From contig JAHLKG010000010.1 in the NCBI GenBank assembly GCA_025526995.1, positions 930,001 to 994,000 of the forward strand: a stretch of 64,000 bases of DNA, in the 5' to 3' direction. A program made the position numbers and the translations under genes. The stretch comes from Powellomyces hirtus. Taxonomy: Eukaryota > Chytridiomycota > Chytridiomycetes > Spizellomycetales > Powellomycetaceae. Shown piece by piece: positions 21,586 through 32,163 of this stretch (the stretch's first letter is position 1; every line of letters starts with the position of its first letter). The notes beneath the pieces were generated by a model. The model was not told the origin of the DNA. It was given only the letters and a program-made list of their open reading frames with translations, and made no database searches.

Positions 21586-23357
21586 TGTGAAAATTATGAA
21601 ATGGTTACGCGCTGCTGCCAATCCTGTCATTTTTCCTTTGGACGCGCCCGTGTCAGGAAGTGTGCCATCTTTTTGCGAGGGACCTCAACAGATGCTGCCA
21701 ACTTTGAGCGCAGACTGTAATCGCGCAGACACCAGACGCAATCGTTCCGATTCTCCAACTGGTTTGGTTGGGGAGGGTGTACGACAGTGACGGGAGAAAT
21801 CCCATGTTTGATTTGTGATGGGTTGTAGAAGACATGTACGCGTGCGTGTACGCTGTGAAATGCTCTACAAATGACCGTTCGGACAAGCGAAACGGCCAAA
21901 CGAAATGGACAAACGGAGAAAGCAGTTTCCTGTCGTGCTTTTAACTTTGCATACACCACGTCGTGACTTTTCGTGATGCTTTTTGTACGTCATGATTCTC
22001 GTGACGCTTTTCCCACGTCAAGAGGTGATGCTTCCCCGCTTCATCGTTGTGGACACTCGGCACACTTGACATGAACTATGCACGGTTTTTCCACATGGGA
22101 CTCCAGGATCCGTGGGGCCACGTGGATGGTCGCTTGATGATCTTCCAGTTACGATCAACGCGAGTAGTCTTGGCTGTGCTGCTCTCTCTGCTCTGTGCTC
22201 TGCTTTCCTTGTGCACGCCATGCCGTCTGTCAATGTTTTTGAAAAACACGAAACCACGCAGGTTGCCCAAGTCTTACGCGGATTACCCCATCAACTGTGA
22301 CCGATCGATCAAAGTCACGTGTGGATTCATCATTCATTCATTCCCTCATCGGAGGGGTCGGTGAGTGAGTCCGTTCCCAAATCCAGGACGGTGGCGCCGC
22401 CGCCAAGAAAGACACGCTTGAGCTTATCGATAATGATGATTCCGTGTTTCAAGGGACTTTATCAAATTGCATTTGCTTCCGTTTCATAAAACTGAAATAT
22501 AGGGCGTGCGGCAAGCCGAACAATTTGTTTATTGGTACACATGCTGCGCCCTTGAGTTCATTTGAGACAAAGCCCACACAGACTCGGACATGAGGCCTTT
22601 GCCCGCCCGTGGAACGATTATTATACCGAGATGGATTGTGGAACATGGAACAAACGGGGCCCGTGTGCAGCGAACGGCATGGTGACACGGACTGCGGACA
22701 ACCGCGACGCGCTCGAGCAATTACTGTAGACTCTTCCCCACTCCCCCACAGTCAGCGCGGAGGGTCAGGGCCTGCCCTCTGGATCCCACGCAATTTCCTA
22801 AACGCAATCCAATCCAATCCCTCCCCCCGTTCACGCGCAGCAGCATCATGATGCCAGAGAGCGGAATTACCCCTTGATTAGCCCCTTGTTCACCCATCCC
22901 ACTTTTGCTCGCCGCATGCACATGCCCAACCAATCATTGCAATTGACTACGTTGAAAGCCGCTCCGGGATTGCTGACGAGTGGAGTGGGGTACCGCAGCA
23001 TTTGCAGGACGAGTAACGTGTGTGTTTGTTTGAGGATCACCATCCGTCCATTCCATAGCGAGAGTACTTGGGCATTATGGCTGTGCGACAATGTCACCCT
23101 TTGCCTTTTGGGACGGATGTTACGCCCCCCCTTTTACCTTAGCGCTCTCCAAGTAGGTTAATCTCAAACAATTATTATTATTTCCTATAAACTCCCCCCC
23201 CCCCCTGCCTCATTGCTTCCCGCCGCCGGACCTTCCTTGTCTCCTCGTCCCTCCGTTCGTCGTTCCTCCACCCTCTGTCTTTCCTACATCTCGCTCGTAT
23301 ATACAGTTTAGACATCTAGATTTTTCTTTCTGTCGTCCTTCCCACCTCCCACCGACA
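21586..23357. other. Intergenic region between THYN1 and the Reeler gene
   Basis: 1.77 kb without a supportable gene; open frames are short and unlike any family. A run of related words near 21960-22020 (GTGACTTTTCGTGATGCTT, GTACGTCATG, GTGACGCTTTTCCCACGTC) repeats GTGAYKCTTTT and CGTCA elements and may be a regulatory cluster. A C-tract at about 23196-23206, a TATATA at about 23298 and a CT-rich leader precede the Reeler ATG, as in highly expressed fungal genes. Confidence 0.5.
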
Positions 23358-24479
23358 ATGCCTTCTCTTGCTCGATTCCTGTCCCTCTCCGTGCTGCTTG
23401 CCGGAGCCGCCCACGCCCTCCCCGGCGGTGCTCCCAAGTGCGCCATCAACCCAGGAGTCATCTCCGCTGCCCACTCGGCACCGTCCGCCGCCGGCTTTAC
23501 TCTCACGTCGTCATCAACCACCTACACTGCTGGACAGAAGATTTCGGTGACCATTGCCGGTACGACCAACCAAGTCGCTGGAGTGCTCATGTACGCGACT
23601 GCCGGCACCGAATCGGATGCTCAACTGGCCCCCAACAGTGCCAAGGCCCACGTCGGTGTCTTCAACGTCCCAACTGGCTTCCGCGCGCAGACTGCCGCTG
23701 TCTGTGACGGCGCCACCATCAAGAACGATGCTCCCGAAAGCACCATCACTCACGCCAACCCATCCGAGAAGGGTCAGTCTGTTACCTTCGAGTGGACTGC
23801 TCCCGCTGCCGCTTCTGGACCCATCACATTCAACGCCGCCGTTGCGTCCGGTTCGCCAGGAAAGCCGTGGCAGGTACTGGACATTGTTACCCTCCAGCCT
23901 GCTGGTGGTGCCAGCCCGGATGCTGGCGGTGCCGCGCCGAGTGCCTCAGTCCCTGCCATAACGTTCCCGGCCGGAGGAATTGAGACAGTTGCCATCGATG
24001 CGAACGCCCCAGCTGCTACCCAACCCGGCATGCCTAAGCGCAAGTGCAAGAACAAGAACAAGAAGAACAAGCACGACATGCCCAAGGAAACCGGCATGCC
24101 CAGGCCCGAAATGCCTAAGGAAACTGGTATGCCTAAACCCGAGGAGCCAAAGGACACTGGCATGCCCATGCCCGAAATGCCCAAGGAAACCGTCATGCCC
24201 GAGATGCCAAAGGAAACTGCCGTGCCCATGCCAACCGATTCGCCCGTGGTCCCCGTATCCTACCCGGCTGAGAACAAGTCGGACGTCGAGATCGCATCCG
24301 GAACCGCAGAAGCCGTGCCGTCAGCAACCGCCAGCGAGGCCTTGCCCATTGTCACAGAAACGGGAGGCAGCGCCCCCACCGATGTTCCGATCTTCTCTGG
24401 CTCTTCCCCGTCAACCGTAGTCCGCTGGGCATCTATGGCTGGAGTGATGGTCGCATCTGGATTCTTCCTCCTCGCTTAA
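23358..24479 (+). CDS. GPI-anchored Reeler-domain surface protein
   Basis: A single exon of 373 aa. A signal peptide (about 1-20, FLSLSVLLAGAAHA) is followed by a Reeler-type domain (about 25-180) with GVLMYATAG, VGVFNVPTGF, VCDGATIKND and TFEWTAPAAASGPITFNAAV. Then come a Lys/Asn-rich basic run (KRKCKNKNKKNK), about five degenerate repeats of MPKETGMPxPE, a Ser/Thr/Ala-rich stretch and a C-terminal hydrophobic segment (ASMAGVMVASGFFLLA) after small residues, as in GPI attachment signals. The protein is probably displayed on the cell wall or plasma membrane. Reeler domains are found in animals and some early-diverging fungi; the molecular role is unknown. High GC3 and a CT-rich leader suggest strong expression. 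Confidence 0.82.
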   Translation: MPSLARFLSLSVLLAGAAHALPGGAPKCAINPGVISAAHSAPSAAGFTLTSSSTTYTAGQKISVTIAGTTNQVAGVLMYATAGTESDAQLAPNSAKAHVGVFNVPTGFRAQTAAVCDGATIKNDAPESTITHANPSEKGQSVTFEWTAPAAASGPITFNAAVASGSPGKPWQVLDIVTLQPAGGASPDAGGAAPSASVPAITFPAGGIETVAIDANAPAATQPGMPKRKCKNKNKKNKHDMPKETGMPRPEMPKETGMPKPEEPKDTGMPMPEMPKETVMPEMPKETAVPMPTDSPVVPVSYPAENKSDVEIASGTAEAVPSATASEALPIVTETGGSAPTDVPIFSGSSPSTVVRWASMAGVMVASGFFLLA

Positions 24480-25024
24480 GGATCCCCTCAAGTGATGGTC
24501 ACACCCTGACATTGAGCTCCTAAGTAGCTGAAACTCATACCTTTTTCTTTGTGACGTTCGAGGCTGTTTTTTAGACGGAAAGTGCATTTTCTTTCACCCC
24601 TTATTGTTTAGTGTATCCAGTAGAGAAACCATCTTACAAGCATTGTAGTTCCCTTTCCTCCTTTTCCTTCCCCCCCCCCCCGCTAGATCGACATCGTTGT
24701 GATGTGATGTGATGCGTGCATTTCCTGTATATTCTTTGACATCCATGTACAAATCACATCTTTACGTACAAACTACAGTCCCCTATCAAAAGTCAGGCGG
24801 ACTATCATTTTTCTCAGGAAGCGCGAGACAAGCTGCTGACCAATCAATGTCAATGTGCTGTCAAAATGCTACATCTAGGGGCGTCCATGCCTTGGCCATT
24901 CTTCTCGCTCTCTTCGATTTCCCACCATTTGTTTTTGTTTATTTCGCAGCTCGTTCCTTCGTAGTCCATTTCCATTTAGCAAATCCTCCATAACCGTCCG
25001 TTTCGTCAGTCACATGTTTCCACA
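24480..25024. other. Intergenic region downstream of the Reeler gene
   Basis: About 545 bp with T-rich 3'-UTR-like sequence, a C-homopolymer at about 24671-24681 and GTGAT repeats near 24699-24715. I see no gene. Confidence 0.5.
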
Positions 25025-26147
25025 ATGGCCTCAGTACACACACTCTCCCTCGGCCCAAACATAGTCGACAACCAGGTCATCCGTTTCTACCTGCCAACCT
25101 ACACCCCAGCCCCTCCGCTTCCCCCATCCTTCGCTTATGACGGGCATCTGATATGCAGCAAAACGGATCAGGCTCAGGCTGCCTTCCTCGTCTTCCTCTG
25201 CTATGTTCCGCAAGTTAGACTTACTCCGGGTTGTAGTACCTCGATGCGCCATAGAACCGACGTGAAGCGAATGGAGTCGTGTGTCGTTTGTGGACTGTTG
25301 GTCCTGCGAGGAATCATGATAATTGAAAGAGTTGTCGTACCTGTCAGAGATAAGGTAGACCGCATTGAACAGCATTTGTTTTAACTGCAATGCCATACTT
25401 GAGTAAGCGCTGATCCCTTTGTCTTTAGTATGACGGCCTGACGTTCCGCCTGCACCCGCGCATGCTTTGCCCAGGCTGCACGCCGCGACTCTATGCAGGA
25501 CTTAAAGAAACTCCACGCCACAGCCCCGTCAACACTATCCCGCCACGACCGCTCCACCACGTGTGGGACGATGCACTGACCCGCGGCCTGCTGCACAACT
25601 ATGCGCATTGGTGGTTTGGCATATTTGGACGCATGAGCCAGAAACGCGTGAGAGCGATAGAGGACGACAGCTTTTCCAAGTCTTCTGCTGGTGGACACAA
25701 AGGGTGGGAAAGGATTGGGCTGACTGTTTGCTTTGGTGTTTGCAGTCGGTGAGTACTGGTCAAAGTACCATCTTCAAATCTCGTCTTAGTTCGTGTCGCG
25801 TGATATTTACCAGTTTTGAATCCTGATTTCTCGTCAGATGTCGAAAGCCTTGTAAATGGAAATGTAGCCGCTGCTGGAGCGCCTACTACTGCGGACGCAC
25901 CTGTCAACGGAAAGACTGGATAGTCCACCGCAGCGACTGTGTCGAACGCCCGCGAGCGACTGAGAGCGGAGACGCCGACGACGACGCTGCCGCTGCTGCC
26001 GGTTATGTGGATGACGAGGACGATGACGACGCTGACAACATGAGCGATCCACCAGATGACGATGAGGATCAGGATCAGCAAGAGGATGATGAGCAACAGC
26101 AACAGCAAGGAGACGCGGGCGATCTCATAGCGCCTTTGAATGCTTAA
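25025..26147 (+). CDS. MYND-type zinc-finger protein (N-terminal model tentative)
   Basis: A phase-consistent model of three exons (25025-25354, 25429-25748, 25838-26147) gives 319 aa. The secure part is a MYND finger spanning the second intron. Cysteine pairs CSRC and CSRC, then YYCGRTC, QRKDWIVH and RSDC match the MYND pattern C-x2-C...C-x2-C-x4-YC-x3-C...H-x3-C. Upstream are a possible CPGC knuckle (MLCPGCTPR) and a Pro-rich N-terminus. Downstream is an acidic/Gln tail (DDEDDDD, QQQQQ) ending at TAA 26145-26147. MYND fingers bind proline-rich partners. I recognise no specific subfamily, and the first exon, especially 25210-25354, is uncertain. The same frame stays open for 100 codons beyond the stop (see findings). 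Confidence 0.6.
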
Positions 26148-26469
26148 TCTGCAGAGTTACAACGGAAACACGCATATACCCGGAATCACCGGCAGATTCA
26201 CTACGCGGATCACACATACGGCCGCATCATCGATGCGGAAACTATCGCGGCATTTTGCAATCATCCTCATGACAATGAGACAGCAGAGATTGGCCAATTT
26301 CACAGTAACATATCTTTCGAAGTCGTTCACAAATGTGTCGTCGATGGCAACACAAATCTATTTCTCTGTCTAGTGCGTGTAATACTCTACATTGGTGTTG
26401 CAGATGGAAATGAAGGCTATCTATGGCGAGTGTTCGCGGAAGGATGAGGACGGTGCTGACTCTCTGGTG
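26148..26469. other. Region between the MYND gene and EEF2KMT
   Basis: About 320 bp between convergent genes. It holds the frame continuation of the MYND gene described in findings and the EEF2KMT 3' flank. Confidence 0.4.
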
Positions 26470-27552
26470 TCATGGTATCGACAGTCGCAACAAAACCACA
26501 TCCCCGCATCCTCGTTCATGAAAAAAGAGTACTCGAATCCCTCCTTCATGTGCCAGCGGAATCCTCGTGACGGTTATCCCGGCGTCTTTGACAGCCTTCA
26601 TAAATTTGTCCAGCGTCTCTTCCTGACGTCTGGTGAGCGCGACCCACGCCTCTCTGTTGTTGACGTCCGCTCCCTCCCTCCAACTCGATTCAACGGTCAG
26701 GAACGCGTGCAGAACACCCACCAGGGGCGGGATTAGTGACGGGTCGTACACCACATCGGCACAGATCAACACATCTGCATCGGCAAGACTGATATCTGCA
26801 TGGGACTCCCAATCCAGGACTTCGACCGTAGGCGTACATGGCAGCAGCGATAGAGAGGTGACTTTGTTGTCGCTTTTACAGTTGATCCCGACGTTCTCTG
26901 CAAGACGACTCAGGACCCAGGGATCCACATCCGTCATCCGTACCGACTTTGCACCCAGAAGGGCTGACAGTATGCCAAGGAACCCAGTGCCCGCACCGAG
27001 TTCCAAAACTCGTTTCCCACCCACGTCCAGCCCGGGCAACGTATCTTGTCCCGTCTCCGCCGCCTTCTCTACCCGTTCATTGTGCTGATGAACGAGGTAC
27101 TCCCCGAACCGCAAGGCAGCCTCCCACGTCACCAGACCCGTTGTCCCACGCGAAATCTTGGCATGTTCTTCCCGTAACGTCATCCACCTGCCCGCTACCG
27201 GATACGAAACATACGCTGGCGCCGAACTCGTCACCTCTCCATACGCATTTATCCCGGAATTACCGCCCCCAACCGTCAACCCGACGTATTCCACCAACAG
27301 CTCCTCGCATACTTCGTGCCCCTGCGCCTCTGTAGCACTAATCAGCGACTTGAGGAAGCTGCGTATGTAGACCGGGGAGGGCGGATATTGCGCTGATAGG
27401 GAAGAGAAATGCGTTTGAGAGAGAACGTGGAGTTGCGTGGGTGGGGAGAGTTCTGGGTAGGAGAGCGAATGCGGTGGCGTCCGTTGGTGGTAGTTTGCGA
27501 CGAGTGTGTTCAAGGACGCTTCATCGGATGGAGGGGGGTTCGCTGCGGTCAT
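26470..27552 (-). CDS. EEF2KMT: eEF2 lysine methyltransferase (EEF2KMT/FAM86)
   Basis: A single exon of 360 aa. The N-terminal FAM86-type helical region (about 10-95, with YIRSFLKSLISATE) is followed by a class I methyltransferase of the METTL21-like family. Motif I VLELGAGTGFLGI lies at about 182-194, the acidic SAM contact TDVDPW at about 207-212, and ADVVYD is the DxxY-like active-site motif. The upstream TTGLVTWEAA segment is the usual pre-motif I element. The enzyme trimethylates a lysine of elongation factor 2 in the cytosol. Length and domain order match yeast Efm3 and human EEF2KMT. It converges with the MYND gene and is divergent from SEM1. Confidence 0.88.
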   Translation of the reverse strand: MTAANPPPSDEASLNTLVANYHQRTPPHSLSYPELSPPTQLHVLSQTHFSSLSAQYPPSPVYIRSFLKSLISATEAQGHEVCEELLVEYVGLTVGGGNSGINAYGEVTSSAPAYVSYPVAGRWMTLREEHAKISRGTTGLVTWEAALRFGEYLVHQHNERVEKAAETGQDTLPGLDVGGKRVLELGAGTGFLGILSALLGAKSVRMTDVDPWVLSRLAENVGINCKSDNKVTSLSLLPCTPTVEVLDWESHADISLADADVLICADVVYDPSLIPPLVGVLHAFLTVESSWREGADVNNREAWVALTRRQEETLDKFMKAVKDAGITVTRIPLAHEGGIRVLFFHERGCGDVVLLRLSIP

Positions 27553-28103
27553 TTAGCCTCGGAAAGCACTCAGCGGGTGTTTTGAGAAGAAACGACAGCA
27601 TTGTAGAAATGGACTTTGTGACGGTTTGCTTTATCTGGAGATGTATATTTATAATGTAATCTGGCCCATGCTATATCTAACTGGATAATCTTGGTTTAGA
27701 AACTATGGTTAAAGCATTAGAAAGCATCAGCTACTTTAAATTCGCTGGCGTCGGGCAATCCAACGCAAACTACGGGTCCTGCGTGTGGTTCCAGTATTGT
27801 TGGTGGTTCCCTATACATCACATCCATCTACAGCCTAGAAATAGTCTTCCGATAACAGCGTTTCGCCCCAGGCTCAACCAATATTATATGACGCTCCTTA
27901 TGTCGCTATCACAGCGGTCTTATCCAACCTGTTGGTGTTGCCACTTAACCACGTAGGCGTTACAGCCGACACAGCTATCATCCTAAAGATGACGACCCAA
28001 AAAAAACAAACGCGAAGAAATTGACGCGTCTTATGTCCAGAACGTTTTGAGGACATTCACAGATTCCCGACGTCCCACACACACACACACATACATCCCC
28101 GCA
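27553..28103. promoter_or_regulatory. Divergent intergenic region, EEF2KMT / SEM1
   Basis: 551 bp between two divergent starts. An A-run at about 28000-28006 and a (CA)n stretch at about 28077-28091 lie just upstream of the SEM1 ATG. No distinct element could be assigned. Confidence 0.4.
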
Positions 28104-28494
28104 ATGTCAGCACAACAACAACAACAACAACAACAGCAGCAAGCAGCACAACAACCACAGCAAAGCAAGCCGCCACAACTAACCGCGCTCATCGAAGACG
28201 ACGAATTCGAGGACTTTGCCGTGGAGAGTACGTACAAAATCGCAGTTGGCAAGCATTTTCAGGCCTCCGCGGAACTCATGCACTCTCTCTTTCCGATAGA
28301 CTGGACGGAAGCTGATGAAGACCACGAAGATGCGGCCTTGTGGGACGATAATTGGGATGATGATGATGTGAATGATGATTTCACTCGGCAGCTTAGGTGC
28401 GGGGTTTGTTTCGTCAGGCGGAGTTATTGTGAAACTAACTTGAGTTTTCTACCACTGCAGGGCTGAATTAATGAAACCTGCTGAGCAGCAATAG
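28104..28494 (+). CDS. SEM1: DSS1/SEM1 (26S proteasome and BRCA2-complex subunit)
   Basis: Three exons (28104-28227, 28300-28396, 28461-28494) give 84 aa. The two acidic-aromatic blocks of DSS1 are present: [13 protein letters not shown] (exon 1/2) and [18 protein letters not shown] (exon 2), followed by QLRAELMK. DSS1/Sem1 is a lid subunit (Rpn15) of the 26S proteasome and also binds BRCA2-type and TREX-2 complexes. The N-terminus is odd: about ten glutamines in a row (CAA/CAG mix) extend a protein that is normally about 70 aa. Splice phases are consistent and all introns are GT-AG. Confidence 0.93.
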
Positions 28495-28834
28495 GCGGGA
28501 ATTCGGGCTTGCAACTCACTTTGAGGGGTTTCCACAAACGTCCGGTCAAAGTATAGGATTGACGACTCTTGTCAAGAGCAACTTGTATAGTACTGATGAT
28601 AACAAATGTAACATATCGATTGTCCACCAATGCATTCGATTTCATTCGGGTCTTATCAAGAGGAATCTTGGTCGTTCTGATACAAAAGCAGTGCCACAAT
28701 CTCGTCAGGAGCTGCAATGTGTAAATAGAGTCAAAATGCAGGATAGAACTGCAGCACGTTCTATCTAGTTTGAGAAGACGCAAGTCACATTTCACAAAAT
28801 GCATAAAATTGTTACACGGATGCCAAGCCGACAG
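28495..28834. other. Intergenic region between convergent SEM1 and NEDD1
   Basis: 340 bp of AT-rich 3' flank; I see no gene or element. Confidence 0.5.
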
Positions 28835-31800
28835 CTAGTAATTTCCGCGCAAGCGCGCATTCTCGAGCCGAAGTTGACGCAGCTCCTCGAGCATCGTTTC
28901 GTTTGGCGAGTATTGCGCAAATAGCTGTTCGATCTCAGCCTAGGGTGGAAAGAGAAGGTCCATTGAGCACAACTAGATCCGGTTCAACAACGTCATGCCC
29001 AACTCACTTTTTGGAACCAAAACTGCCGCATCATGTCCAGATGCACGTTTTGCACATCGGCTCTCAACTGAATGCGGAACTCATCTAGACAGTCATTGAT
29101 GACATTCTCCAGCATCTGGTGCTGGAAGGTCGGCTGCTGCACCGATACCCCCGCCGCCGCAGCATCCGTACTACTTTTCTTGATGTCCATGGGTATATGT
29201 GGTGGAGCTGCTGATGTGGATGCCGGGACGCTGTGCGCCGAGCTGCTGCTTGGCACTCGACTGCGGCTTGCACTGGTGGCTGTGCTGTGTGCTGCATCGG
29301 CACGAGGTATGTGATGTTGTTGTTGGTTCACCCACTTTGGTCCTTCTTGCACCAGTCGTTCCCGCAGAGCAGAAACATCGATTCCTGCAGAGACCTCTCG
29401 GAACCGAGGCGCTGAGGCTATTGCTGGCGATAGACCATCAAGGGGTTCTGCTTGTATCGAGCGGGCGGTGGTGCTGGCAGGCCGCTCTCTGGGCGTGGCC
29501 GATTCTGGTTTGTGGTTCAGGTGCGGCGACATAGTGGGTGTCGAGCGTCTGTGAGAAAGAAGCGGAGAATCATTGACTGGCTGCGGTTGTCTTGCCCGTG
29601 ACGACTGTTCTGGGGTTTCCGTGCGTGATCTGGGATTCCTCTCTGCAGAGGAAGCAGGCTCTGCTTCTGCTTCCCTGCGTGTATGTCTTGATTGAGAATG
29701 CAGTATGTTGGAGTCGTGAGTACTTCGATCGTCTCTCGTTGGCTCTTTAGTGTGTGGTGTTATTCCAGTGCGTGAGAGTGGGGGGTCGTGGATCTCTGGC
29801 GTCTTTGCGCGTGCTCGCATTGCGCTTTCCGCTGATCCCAAGGTCGATCGAGGTTCCAAATGCGGGGTACCTTCCGTCGTCGACAACCTGGCCTGTGCCG
29901 TCTTTTTGGTGACCGCATTGATGCGATCCCATAGCGAGGTGACTGTGCTAGATGGTGCTGGTGGGGGCGGTTGCTGGTGGTCTCCAGTGGGCGATGCTTG
30001 CGAAGACCGTCTTGATAGCGGAGTTGGCGATACTGGTGGTGATGTTCTAGCAGACACTCTTGATGTGCGCTTGGCAAGTGGTGAAAACATGTCCGTCACT
30101 GAGCAGAGATAGAATCAGCAAGGGAGTCAATACTAAGAGGTTCAATATTTTGAGAGTTTGAACCGGCCGCTGATCTGTGTGCCTGCCTGACCCACCTGGA
30201 TCATGATATGTGGTACTACCCAGCAGGTGTAACTCTTCCATCTTAGACGTGGAATCAGATTCCAATGGCGGAGACGGCGCACGGAGCGGTTTTCGAATTT
30301 TCGGCTGCGGTTCGGGCGGCTCCTTGGTGAGTGACGCAAGCGATCGCTGCGAGGAAGATGCTGTTATGGAGGCTGACCGCGATATGGATGTAGTCGTTAC
30401 AGTCGCCCGCGTCCTCTCGATGGCATGTGTTTCAGTCCTTGGCTGACTGACAATCCTTGTTCTCGCATGCTCCATCCTGCCTCCACTTGGCGCAAGTTTA
30501 TCAGCGGATCCATGGTGGGATCTGGGTTGCCCTGCAACCACGGATCTCCTCACATCCGCGACACGCTGGCCGCGAGCTGGTTGTGGTGGTGGTGCCGCTG
30601 CCGATGAAGATTTGGTTTGCGCCATCGTCGCTGCCGAAACTCGGGTTCGTTCTGCCACGGGTTTCGTCGATGCGGCTACAGGACTAAACATTCCCATGAA
30701 CTCATTGTGCTGCATTGCGGTCACTCGGCTTTTGGAGATGGGGCCCTCAACCACTTCAGAAATGCGCTTTGCATGGTCAGCTTCCGTTGAAGTCGTTTTA
30801 CGGTCTGGGGGTGTGGTGGGCCGCGTGACGGTTGCGTTCGATGGCATCTTCACACTAGATACTGTGGAGGGTTTGTTGGACTAGTCGAAAGGAAACATCA
30901 GAGACGTCTTCTCGAAGTGATGAGTAGACCGATTCGTACCTTTGTGGGTTGGAATGTCACTGCATGGATGGGCCCTGTATCTGTGGGGCTTTTCATTTGC
31001 GCTATCGTTTCATTTTTTTGTGCGTCATAGATGAGAAGAGAACCTGCGGAGAACGACAATGAGCCATCGCGTCTACCGTGTTGCCGTTGTGAATGGCCCC
31101 ATCACTGACCAGAAATACTTCCTAGCGCATAGATGTGATCCTCCGCCACCGAACAAGAAGTCAGTCCAGTATTTGCATTGAAAGTTTGAACAACCCTGCA
31201 CTAGCAAAGTCAGGTGTCCGTTGGCGCAAAGTGAACAACATCAGGCGCCCCGCTCAACCCACCTGTTCGTGGAGAGATCATAGATGTTGAGCATCTTGTC
31301 TAACCCGACGGTACACATGGTCGTCGCGGACGGCAGCGCCAGGCCGCGGACGGGTCCTTTGTGAACGTTCCGCCATATCTGCAAGGGGTCGCGCTTCTTG
31401 TCCACATCCCATTGCGCCACGGTTCCGTCGTCGCTTATCGCGTACATGTAGGATTTGCGATTGGATGAGAACACGATTTGATTCACCGCCTGTCGATTTG
31501 GAGTATGTGAGCAATTCAACTTTTGAAATGTACAATACAAATGACGGGCATTGCTTACCTCTTTGAATGGAGAAGTCAAAGTCGTCGATGTTCCGTGCCC
31601 TATGGAATGAACTATGATTTCTCCCGATTCTGTTCCCGCTGCGCATCGCTTATCGTCTGCCGAAACACCCAACGCTGTGATTGCTGCCTTTGCCTATCAA
31701 ATGAACATCCAGGCCATCAACAAATCCGCGTTGCGAGACCTATCCAATATCACGCTGCCCGATGTCACATACAAGCATCCACACGTACCCGAAGCAAGAT

Positions 31801-32163
31801 CCCCAACGAGTGTTTCTCACGGTCAAACATCTTAACCACTTTCCCACTCCCCGCAAACACAACATATCGCCGGCCGCCCATAAACGCAACCTGGTTCACC
31901 TCGTCGCGTCCTCCTCCCGCCACAACATCCACCGCCTGACCGCGGGCATTCTGGATCTGCACCCCTGCCCCTAGCATCGCTACCGCAAGCTCCGACCCGT
32001 CGGCGCTCCATGACAGCTGCACCGCCTTGCTGTCTTTGGCAGGTATGGAAACTGTTAGTCGCTTGTGGGACGTTTCGCTGCTGTTAGACGATGGTAGCGT
32101 GATTGACCATGTCCGGATCGAGGAGGATGCTGACGCTAGCACCAGCGTTTCTTTTCCGGCCAT
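28835..32163 (-). CDS. NEDD1: NEDD1-like WD40 protein targeting gamma-tubulin
   Basis: Eight exons (32163-31789, 31693-31559, 31489-31263, 31195-31110, 31043-30940, 30880-30196, 30098-29008, 28939-28835) splice in phase to 935 aa. The N-terminal third is a WD40 propeller (SWSADGSELAVAM, VNQVAFMGGRRYVVF, GTESGEIIVHS, KGPVRGLALPS). A long Ser/Arg/Pro-rich linker with SP/TP sites follows. The C-terminal module is the NEDD1 gamma-tubulin-binding helix: FQHQMLENVINDCLDEFR, then LHLDMM-like residues, IEQLFAQYSPNETMLEEL and RLENARLRG. NEDD1 recruits the gamma-tubulin ring complex to centrosomes, spindles and basal bodies. It is missing from many yeasts, so its presence fits a centriole-bearing fungus. 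The WD40 start is the only suitable ATG. Confidence 0.9.
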
